Source: an uncultured Lachnospiraceae bacterium
GTDB lineage: Bacteria; Bacillota; Clostridia; Lachnospirales; Lachnospiraceae
Length of the DNA stretch: 12,397 nt
Reading direction: 5' to 3'
Assembly (NCBI GenBank): GCA_947653315.1
Contig: CANTGP010000046.1
Location: 1 to 12,397 of the forward strand
Position 1 is the stretch's first letter. Each line of letters starts with the position of its first letter. Shown here piece by piece: positions 7,407-12,397 of the stretch. Under the pieces are notes generated by a model, which was not told the origin of the DNA, did not search any database, and saw only the letters and a program-made list of their open reading frames with translations. Both the position numbers and the translations under genes were made by a program.

Positions 7407-8764
7407 AGCATTCCTCCTTCCAATTTTTCATCCACCATGGTAAGCACTTCGTCCAAAACCGGCAAATATTCTTCCAGCTCACGTTCCGTAATAATCAGCG
7501 GCGGGCATATCTCAATAAAATTTTCCCTTCCAAATGTTGCAAATCCCCGCTTCTTTAGCTCCGTAAAAATCCAAGGCATCCACGGTCCCGGTATTCCGTA
7601 CTCCTGCATTGGTTCCCGTGTTTGTTTATTCTTCACCATTTCCAGTACGCCAAAAAGCCCGATGCATCTCGCTTCTCCCACACAGATATGTTTTTCCGCC
7701 ATATGTTCCAAAAAAGGCATCAGGATTCCCTGCATTTGCATAACATGTTTTCCGATTTCATGTTCCTTATAATAATTCATTGCCGCCACACCCGCCGCAC
7801 ACGCAAGTGTATGGCCGGAATAGGTCAGTCCGCATTGCAGGACATTTTCCTCAAAATAATCCGCCACCCGACCGTTTACGATAACACCGCCAAGCGGTAC
7901 ATAACCGCAGGTAACGCCCTTTGCAAATGTAATCATGTCCGGTTTGATATCAAAGTTCTGCCATGCAAACCATTTCCCGGTACGGAAAAATCCCGCCATG
8001 ACTTCGTCACAGATAAGCAGGATTCCGTATTTATCACACAACGCCCGTACTCCCTCCATATACCCGTCCGGCGGAAGAATGACGCCATTAGCGCCTACAA
8101 TGGATTCCATTAAGACCGCGGCCACGTTTTCCGGTCCTTCATAACGCATCTGCAGTTCCAGCGCTTCCAACGACTTTTTTGTCACCATGGCATCGTCCAC
8201 GCCCTTATCGTAACCATCCCGGTACATATGCGGATTCATAAACTTCACAAAACCGTTTGCCCCACCGATTTCCGCCGCAAACCTCCTCCAGTCACCCGAA
8301 GCATTGGAGGCAGCCAGTGTCGCCCCATGATAACTGCGGTAACAGGAAAATATTTTCGTCCTTCCTGTCACCATTCTCGCCATCTTGATTGCGTTTTCAT
8401 TTGACTCCGCACCGTCATTCGTGAAAAAGACCCGCCGGTAAATATCCGATCCGGCTGCCTCCACCAGCATTTTTGCAAGCCTGCTCTTTGGCTCCGAAGC
8501 GTAGGCAGGCGCCATAAAACACATTTTATCCGCCTGCGTTTTCACTGCTTCCACAATTTCGGGCAGTCCGTGTCCTAAATTGGAACAAACCAGCAGGGAC
8601 GCCATATCGGCATACTTCTTTCCGTCATAATCCCAAAAATAAATTCCTTTCGCCTTTTCCACCGGAAGTACATCCCCGCCGCATTTGCTCCACGACTGCA
8701 TGATATACTGCCTGTGCATTTCCGCCACTTCTTTTCCACTCCATTCCCTTTTTGCCAATTCCAT
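7403..8764 (-). CDS. Class III (omega) aminotransferase, candidate taurine:2-oxoglutarate type
   Basis: 453 residues, typical for PLP-dependent fold-I class III aminotransferases. Landmarks: the N-terminal GIYFWDYDGKKYAD strand, F-F-T-N-D-G-A-E-S-N-E-N-A (cofactor phosphate site), the S-Y-H-G-A-T segment, D253 in D-E-V-M-A-G-F (PLP ring nitrogen) and the Schiff-base lysine K282 in F-A-K-G-V-T-C-G-Y-V-P-L-G-G. No key residue is missing. Family members move an amino group from an omega-amine such as taurine, beta-alanine, GABA or 2-aminoethylphosphonate to pyruvate or 2-oxoglutarate. Coupling to an aldehyde-reducing Fe-ADH and proximity to a TauE/SafE exporter favour a taurine-like substrate, with glutamate as nitrogen product (inference). 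AGAAGGAGG stands just upstream of the ATG. The 285-nt region before it carries a terminator and a structured element also found before pucR. No convincing promoter lies within 75 nt of the start. Confidence 0.85.
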   Translation of the reverse strand: MELAKREWSGKEVAEMHRQYIMQSWSKCGGDVLPVEKAKGIYFWDYDGKKYADMASLLVCSNLGHGLPEIVEAVKTQADKMCFMAPAYASEPKSRLAKMLVEAAGSDIYRRVFFTNDGAESNENAIKMARMVTGRTKIFSCYRSYHGATLAASNASGDWRRFAAEIGGANGFVKFMNPHMYRDGYDKGVDDAMVTKKSLEALELQMRYEGPENVAAVLMESIVGANGVILPPDGYMEGVRALCDKYGILLICDEVMAGFFRTGKWFAWQNFDIKPDMITFAKGVTCGYVPLGGVIVNGRVADYFEENVLQCGLTYSGHTLACAAGVAAMNYYKEHEIGKHVMQMQGILMPFLEHMAEKHICVGEARCIGLFGVLEMVKNKQTREPMQEYGIPGPWMPWIFTELKKRGFATFGRENFIEICPPLIITERELEEYLPVLDEVLTMVDEKLEGGML

Positions 8765-8839
8765 TTTTACGTTTCCTCCTTCTGCCCATACAGGATGGTT
8801 TTCCCCTCTGTTTTTCCCTTTGGAGCCATATGCAGTCGA

Positions 8840-8861
8840 GTAGGGAAGGCATCTTCCCTAC
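8840..8861 (-). repeat. Perfect 9-bp hairpin upstream of the aminotransferase
   Basis: GTAGGGAAG (8840-8848) and CTTCCCTAC (8853-8861) are perfect inverted repeats with a 4-nt loop. There is no T-run on either side, so it is not a terminator. Read on the - strand it contains GGAAGATGCC, a 10-mer identical to part of the structured element starting 9 nt away, so it may be a partial duplicate or an alternative pairing partner. It lies 75 nt before the aminotransferase start and would be in that mRNA leader. Confidence 0.55.
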
Positions 8862-8869
8862 CCGCGCGC

Positions 8870-8912
8870 CGGGCACCCGCCAGCTCCGCCGGCATCTTCC
8901 TTGGGGTGCCCG
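8870..8912 (-). ncRNA. Candidate structured RNA element, copy 1 (aminotransferase leader)
   Basis: On the - strand the order is stem P1 5' side CGGGCACCC (complement of 8904-8912), a 10-nt unpaired CAAGGAAGAT (8894-8903), hairpin P2 GCCGGC-GGA-GCTGGC (8879-8893), then the P1 3' side GGGTGCCCG (8870-8878) with no unpaired bases. A second copy lies before pucR at 10980-11022 with the same architecture. Substitutions between copies keep pairing only when read as - strand RNA, including a G-U pair in P2 here that would be A-C on the + strand. It begins 7 nt after the T-run of a terminator and ends 105 nt before the aminotransferase ATG. No known riboswitch class is recognised. It may be a leader regulator or one member of a dispersed intergenic repeat family. 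Confidence 0.5.
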
Positions 8913-8919
8913 TGTGCAC

Positions 8920-8955
8920 AAAAACGCCGACTGTCATGTGCCCTGACAGTCGGCG
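8920..8955 (-). terminator. Intrinsic terminator downstream of the TauE/SafE gene
   Basis: A perfect 12-bp stem (8925-8936 with 8944-8955) with a 7-nt loop is followed on the - strand by TTTTT (complement of 8920-8924). It lies 95 nt after the exporter stop codon and 156 nt before the aminotransferase start. It should end the pucR-exporter transcript or, if a promoter lies just upstream, attenuate the aminotransferase operon. Confidence 0.85.
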
Positions 8956-8978
8956 CCTTCGCCGTTTCAGCTACGGTT

Positions 8979-9007
8979 AGCATAAGGCTTCTTTCCTCCG
9001 GATGCAA
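8979..9007 (-). promoter_or_regulatory. Possible weak promoter before the copy-1 terminator
   Basis: On the - strand TTGCAT (complement of 9002-9007), a 17-nt spacer and TATGCT (complement of 8979-8984). Both boxes are far from consensus. If used, transcription would start near 8972 and run straight into the terminator at 8955-8920, mirroring the clearer promoter-terminator-element order before pucR. Its position is the main reason for listing it. Confidence 0.25.
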
Positions 9008-9049
9008 CGTCCCCCGAAACAATTTTTTTTGTGCACATGCACATAAACT

Positions 9050-9760
9050 TCATATGAGCAGTGATATCCCCGAAATAAGCAAAAGCACGTAAGTCAGCTT
9101 CAAAAACTGCTGCCGGTTCATTTTGCGGTACAGGATATTCCCAAGGAACACGGAACACGCCAGCGGAAAGACGCTGCATACAATAGCAGCCAATGTTTCC
9201 CCCGTATAATATCCGGCACGGTAATGTGATAAAACCAAAAACGCATTTAAAAGTACCCATACCGGAGCCATTGTGGCGCGGAATTCCTTTTTTTCTTTCA
9301 GAATGCCGGACGCGTAAATGACTAACAGCGCCCCGCCGGACAAAAACATGCCATGAACGATTCCTGCCGCAAGAACCACAAAAAACATAAACCATGACGG
9401 AAGCGCTATTTCCTTCCTGACCAGCATTTTCTTAAGCGCAATGAGGATCACGAACACCGCATACAGGCGGATTAACGGTTCCGTTGGCAGACGTCCGAAA
9501 AGCCATACCCCAACCGCCATTCCCACCATCATACCTGCCGTCATACGGAACAGGACTTTATGGCAGATATACCGACGGTTCTGTACCGCAATGACCAAAC
9601 ATGCCAATATGGTATAAATATTTAAAACCGCTTTCGCTTCCCCGATGCCAACCAGCCGGATGGAAAACGGCATTGCCAGCATTGTCCCTGCAAATCCCGT
9701 AATTGTTTGAATGACATTTGACAGAAAAAGCACTGCCTGAAACAAAGCCTGCTTCCCCAT
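9050..9760 (-). CDS. TauE/SafE-family sulfite/organosulfur anion exporter
   Basis: 236 residues, about seven to eight membrane segments, the usual size for this family. The N-terminus FLSNVIQTITGFAGTMLAMP matches the first TauE/SafE repeat, including the G-F-G/A-G signature, and G-x-x-H-G-M-F-L-S-G-G-A (about 136-147) is the equivalent motif in the second repeat. Characterised relatives export sulfite, sulfoacetate or other sulfur-containing anions. The gene begins 8 nt after the pucR stop and its ribosome site AGGAGGAG abuts that stop, so the two are translationally coupled. A strong terminator follows. In this locus it may export the end product of sulfonate deamination (isethionate or sulfite), which is inference; annotation as a generic anion permease is the safe reading. 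Confidence 0.8.
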   Translation of the reverse strand: MGKQALFQAVLFLSNVIQTITGFAGTMLAMPFSIRLVGIGEAKAVLNIYTILACLVIAVQNRRYICHKVLFRMTAGMMVGMAVGVWLFGRLPTEPLIRLYAVFVILIALKKMLVRKEIALPSWFMFFVVLAAGIVHGMFLSGGALLVIYASGILKEKKEFRATMAPVWVLLNAFLVLSHYRAGYYTGETLAAIVCSVFPLACSVFLGNILYRKMNRQQFLKLTYVLLLISGISLLI

Positions 9761-9768
9761 AACTCCTC

Positions 9769-10944
9769 CTATCCATCTATTTCCCGTATCATAAAGGCTA
9801 CCATTATCTTTGTCCGTTCCAGTGGCAGGCTTAAGGACACCCTGAGAATCTCCTCTATTTTATGAATTTTATAAGTCACCGAATTACGGTGCATATGAAG
9901 TGCTGCCGCCGTTTCCTGTATCCCGCATCCTGCCCGGAAATAAACGTTTAAAAAATCAAGCAGCTCCGTCCCGTTAACCCGGTCATATTGTTCCAATGCC
10001 CCCAGGATTTCTTTATCATATTCCCCCAAAACGGTCTGTCCTTCCAAAGAAAGCAGCAGCTTATACAATCCCGTTTTGCCATAATCCAACCACTCATTTT
10101 TACGTCCGCGCCGTTTCTGCAAATGCATGACCTGTTCCGCCTGTGCAAAACTTTTTCCGATTTCTTCCATAGTTTCAACAACGCTTCCCGTCCCGCCAAA
10201 ATAGTCTCCCCCGCAAATCCGGTATTTCTTCCCCTCCTGCCAAAAATCATCCCAAACCTCCTGCAGCGGCCGTCCGGCATGATTCACGGATAGAATCAGG
10301 AGCTCCCTCCCGTTTTCCATAACGACTGCATCTCTTTGCCAATTCCGCAGTTTCGCCTGCATAAAACGATAATATTTTGACCAGGCTTCCCCTCCCATGC
10401 CTCCGTTTTCTTCCGAACAGGTTTCCACTACCGATACGCAGTAGGACCATTCCTTTTTGTAACCGTTTCTGAGCAGAAACGGCAGATACATACCGGGATT
10501 ATCCGGAAAATAAAACGCATTCCTTACCGCGGTATCCACTTCCCGCTTTTTTTGTTCCTCCAAATAAATGCGTTCCGTAAATTCCCGCATAATATTGGCC
10601 ATATGTACCCGCCATGGCACACGGAAAACCGGAAATCCGTTCCGTTCGCCAAAAATCAGAACTTCCTGCGGGATTTCCCTAATATAAGGACCTGTGTTGA
10701 TTACCATTCCCGCTGCCTGCTGCCGGTACGTATGCTCCGCCAGTTCCAATAGCCGCGAACTGTCCGCAAGTGCAATTCCCGTTGTAAATGCAATCTCATC
10801 CCCTTCCAGGAAAGATGTGATATCAATGCCCTCCACCATGTGCACCCACCGCACCATGTGCTCCAGCCCCGCTTCCCCCGCCACGAGTTGAATTTCCTCT
10901 TTTCCCTTCACGCTTTCGTATAATTCCCTAAGTATAACCGCCAT
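9769..10944 (-). CDS. PucR-family transcriptional regulator
   Basis: 391 residues from the chosen start. The N-terminal PucR domain (about 1-125) opens with VILRELYESVKGKEEIQLVA and contains WVHMVEGID and the E-G-D-E-I-A-F-T-T-G segment. A divergent middle domain follows (about 130-300), then a C-terminal PucR-type helix-turn-helix: LLDFLNVYF, G-I-Q-E-T-A-A-A-L-H-M-H-R-N-S-V-T-Y-K-I and I-E-E-I-L. Relatives activate catabolism of nitrogen compounds such as purines, allantoin, proline or GABA. An in-frame ATG at 10986 would add 14 residues, but it lies inside the P1 stem of the leader element and has no ribosome site; the ATG at 10944 is preceded by GGGAGGG and matches where family homology begins. 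It is the first gene of the exporter operon, with a promoter about 160 nt upstream and a terminator hairpin in its leader. It probably senses the substrate or product of the adjacent aminotransferase pathway. Confidence 0.87.
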   Translation of the reverse strand: MAVILRELYESVKGKEEIQLVAGEAGLEHMVRWVHMVEGIDITSFLEGDEIAFTTGIALADSSRLLELAEHTYRQQAAGMVINTGPYIREIPQEVLIFGERNGFPVFRVPWRVHMANIMREFTERIYLEEQKKREVDTAVRNAFYFPDNPGMYLPFLLRNGYKKEWSYCVSVVETCSEENGGMGGEAWSKYYRFMQAKLRNWQRDAVVMENGRELLILSVNHAGRPLQEVWDDFWQEGKKYRICGGDYFGGTGSVVETMEEIGKSFAQAEQVMHLQKRRGRKNEWLDYGKTGLYKLLLSLEGQTVLGEYDKEILGALEQYDRVNGTELLDFLNVYFRAGCGIQETAAALHMHRNSVTYKIHKIEEILRVSLSLPLERTKIMVAFMIREIDG

Positions 10945-10979
10945 AATCCCTCCCGTTAGACATCCATCAGCTTTGCTTA

Positions 10980-11022
10980 CAGACACCCGCCAGCTTCGCT
11001 GGCATCTTCCTTAGGGTGCCCG
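10980..11022 (-). ncRNA. Candidate structured RNA element, copy 2 (pucR leader)
   Basis: Same architecture as copy 1: P1 CGGGCACCC (complement of 11014-11022) with GGGTGTCTG (complement of 10980-10988), a one-sided 10-nt bulge TAAGGAAGAT (11004-11013), and P2 GCCAGC-GAA-GCTGGC (10989-11003). Relative to copy 1, two P1 pairs become G-U and one P2 G-U becomes A-U, so all pairs survive on the - strand. On the + strand two P1 pairs would be A-C mismatches. The bulge changes at only one of ten positions. The element ends 35 nt before the pucR ATG and starts 7 nt after the T-run of the leader terminator. Confidence 0.52.
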
Positions 11023-11029
11023 TGTGCAT

Positions 11030-11061
11030 AAAAAAACGCTTCCCATGTCATGTGGAAACGT
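11030..11061 (-). terminator. Intrinsic terminator in the DHHW-pucR intergenic region
   Basis: On the - strand ACGTTTCC (complement of 11054-11061), a 10-nt loop and GGAAGCGT (complement of 11036-11043) form an 8-bp stem with one G-U pair, followed by a run of seven T (complement of 11030-11036). It lies 77 nt after the DHHW gene stop, so it can end that transcript. It also lies downstream of the pucR promoter at 11104-11132, so it sits inside the pucR leader and could act as an attenuator. Confidence 0.8.
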
Positions 11062-11103
11062 CTTTGTTAACCAATTAAATTTATGGAATTTTACCTGCTA
11101 CAA

Positions 11104-11132
11104 AGTATAGTAGACAAAACCGGAAAAGTCAA
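11104..11132 (-). promoter_or_regulatory. SigA-type promoter for pucR and the exporter gene
   Basis: On the - strand TTGACT (complement of 11127-11132), a 17-nt spacer and TATACT (complement of 11104-11109); each box differs from consensus at one position. It begins just after the stop of the DHHW gene. Transcription should start near 11097, giving a leader of about 150 nt before the pucR ATG that contains the terminator and the structured element. Confidence 0.75.
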
Positions 11133-11138
11133 CCCCTG

Positions 11139-12284
11139 CTATTTAAGCGTCCCGCTATGGTTTAACACAAGGGTACTGTACAAAAACAACACGTCGCTGT
11201 TTCCAAAATCCACAAACCGCCCCAACTGTTCCGGGTGGATATAACGGATATCCACCAGCGTAATCTGCGCATAGCCGCCGGCGAGCAGGGGAGCAATGCT
11301 CGAGCCGAACGAATCCCGGAACAAAACCAGTTTTTTATCCGTCCGGGCATTGGGGTTTGTCACCGTAAGGAGGGAAAGGGAACCCGACAAAAACATCTCA
11401 TAGGGATCCCATCCCGCCGCCTTCTCCATATCGTAGACCGGTATCTCCTTCCCGTTCTGCCAGTCATAGACTTCGCAGGCGGAAATGTCCTCCCCCACCA
11501 CATACCGCAGCCGGTCCGGCGCAAGGGGCAGCGCCGCCTGCCCATGGTAAACACCGTAAAAATCCTGTTCCAGCGTGCGGATTTCATAGTCCTGCGTAAG
11601 TTCCGTCCCCATTGCCCGTGCCAGCCGGTCCGCCACATCCGCAATCCGCTCCTGCCGCCAATGGGTATCCGTCCGGTAATAATCATCCCGTTCCAGCAAA
11701 TCGGAAACCGGAATATACTCCGCAAAATCCGCAAGGTCCGCCATCTGCTTCTCAAAATCCGCATAATCCATGGAAAGATGCCCGCTTTCCCCTGCCAAAA
11801 AGCAATTCTTGTCCGGAATCACGGACAAATAAACCTTATTTTCATCCGTCAGGTACTTCCCGCAGACCAAACGGAACCGCTCCGCCGCCCGGACCAGGGA
11901 ATCCCTGTCCATGGGATATTCCATGGCGGCAAGGAACCCCTCCGATTCATAAATCCCGTTATTGTCCCGCCGGAAAAAAACGTTCCGCGCCGACAGCGCT
12001 TTCATTTCCCGGAAAACATCCCGGAAGGGAAAAGCATCCGCCGCATAATCCTCAAAACCGGACATAAACCGCCCGCTCCACACATTCTCCGCCGACAACA
12101 CCGGCATGGGCGCAAGTCTGCGCCGTTCGCTTTCCGAATACCGTTCTTTCGGCAAAAACAGGCAAAGAAGAAAACCGCCGGCAAGCATACACAAAAAGAC
12201 CGCGCACAAAACCACGTCCTTCTTGTTTGCCCCTGCATCCATACCCGAAATCTTATTCCCATTTGCATCCGTATGTTCTTTCAC
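11139..12284 (-). CDS. DHHW-family membrane-anchored SGNH-like protein
   Basis: 381 residues. A short cytoplasmic N-terminus is followed by one membrane anchor at about 22-44 (DVVLCAVFLCMLAGG and onwards), then an extracytoplasmic domain. Family landmarks are the L-x-P-M-P segment after the anchor, the F-P-F-R-D motif near residue 90, Y-Y-R-T-D-T-H-W (D206, H208, W209, here DTHW rather than the eponymous DHHW) and R-D-S-F-G (S325). These D-x-H and Ser positions resemble the AlgX/AlgJ/DltD-like acetyltransferase group, whose members work with an MBOAT O-acyltransferase on exported polysaccharide. No MBOAT gene lies within the window; on this strand it would be upstream, past the right edge. 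The start is GTG at 12284, 6 nt after AAGGAGG; the nearer ATG (12286) is immediately followed by TGA. The function is inferred from the family; the polymer is unknown. Confidence 0.82.
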   Translation of the reverse strand: MKEHTDANGNKISGMDAGANKKDVVLCAVFLCMLAGGFLLCLFLPKERYSESERRRLAPMPVLSAENVWSGRFMSGFEDYAADAFPFRDVFREMKALSARNVFFRRDNNGIYESEGFLAAMEYPMDRDSLVRAAERFRLVCGKYLTDENKVYLSVIPDKNCFLAGESGHLSMDYADFEKQMADLADFAEYIPVSDLLERDDYYRTDTHWRQERIADVADRLARAMGTELTQDYEIRTLEQDFYGVYHGQAALPLAPDRLRYVVGEDISACEVYDWQNGKEIPVYDMEKAAGWDPYEMFLSGSLSLLTVTNPNARTDKKLVLFRDSFGSSIAPLLAGGYAQITLVDIRYIHPEQLGRFVDFGNSDVLFLYSTLVLNHSGTLK

Positions 12285-12340
12285 ATGAATCCTCCTTGGA
12301 AACGATCCCCAAACACTCTTTCCCTTTTACACAGCATAAT

Positions 12341-12375
12341 CCGTAACTATTCAGCCTTCGGCTTCATAGTTACGG
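12341..12375. repeat. 35-bp palindrome near the window edge
   Basis: CCGTAACTAT (12341-12350) and ATAGTTACGG (12366-12375) are perfect 10-bp inverted repeats. Inside is a second 4-bp stem AGCC/GGCT with a TTC triloop, flanked by a symmetrical TC/TC internal loop. No T-run follows on either strand, so it is not a standard terminator. It lies 57 nt upstream of the DHHW gene start. The form fits a small intergenic repeat or a regulatory hairpin; only one copy is in this window. Confidence 0.55.
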
Positions 12376-12397
12376 AATCCGGTCTATTCCAAATTTG

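Noticed and set aside
9018..9042. T8 tract with GTGCACATGCAC as a terminator or an additional element copy
   Set aside because: The palindrome is short and the T-run precedes rather than follows it on the + strand; only the GTGCAC hexamer is shared with the element.
10945..10986. PucR start at ATG 10986
   Set aside because: It lies in the P1 stem of the leader element without a ribosome site; GGGAGGG precedes the ATG at 10944, where PucR homology begins.
8920..11061. CRISPR array or transposon-end interpretation of the two intergenic repeats
   Set aside because: Only two copies about 2.1 kb apart, no spacers, no transposase, and pairing preserved on one RNA strand, which fits an RNA element better.

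Overview
The window looks like a chromosomal segment from a Clostridia species, most likely Lachnospiraceae. The signs are strong AGGAGG-type Shine-Dalgarno sites, consensus SigA promoters, a DHHW-family surface protein, a TipAS-type MerR regulator, an ESS-family glutamate-type symporter and a NifI1-like PII protein. No rRNA, tRNA, transposase, integrase, phage gene or CRISPR array is visible. The genus is inferred from gene content only.

Left part (1-1786, + strand). A PadR-type repressor, cut at its 5' end by the window edge, is followed by a small HXXEE-motif membrane protein. Both are visibly AT-rich compared with the rest. Next comes a two-TM protein of unknown function with its own consensus promoter. 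Everything to the right is on the - strand. The two blocks converge on hairpin-forming sequence at 1789-1817.

Centre and right (1807-10944, - strand, in transcription order from the right): a PucR-family regulator; a TauE/SafE-family anion exporter; a structured intergenic region; a class III aminotransferase; an iron-dependent alcohol dehydrogenase whose ATG overlaps the aminotransferase TGA; an ESS-family sodium/glutamate-type symporter; a short-T-loop PII protein; a YtcJ-like amidohydrolase; and a MerR-TipAS regulator with its own 19-bp-spacer promoter. Aminotransferase plus aldehyde reductase plus TauE/SafE exporter suggests deamination of an omega-amino sulfonate such as taurine: the nitrogen goes to glutamate, the aldehyde is reduced to an alcohol (isethionate for taurine), and an organic or sulfur anion is exported. 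The PII protein and PucR regulator suit a nitrogen-scavenging role. The substrate is inferred, not shown.

The least expected signal is a pair of intergenic elements (8870-8912 and 10980-11022), one upstream of the aminotransferase and one upstream of pucR. Each forms a 9-bp stem, a 10-nt one-sided bulge and a 6-bp hairpin. Substitutions between the copies keep pairing on the - strand (G-U) but give A-C mismatches on the + strand, pointing to a - strand RNA. Each copy lies 7 nt after the T-tract of an intrinsic terminator. For pucR, a near-consensus promoter (11104-11132) sits before the terminator, so terminator and element fall inside the predicted leader. This could be a new attenuator or riboswitch-like element, or a dispersed terminator-bearing repeat; genome-wide copy number and context would decide.

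Far right: a DHHW-family protein (11139-12284) and a 35-bp palindrome near the window edge.
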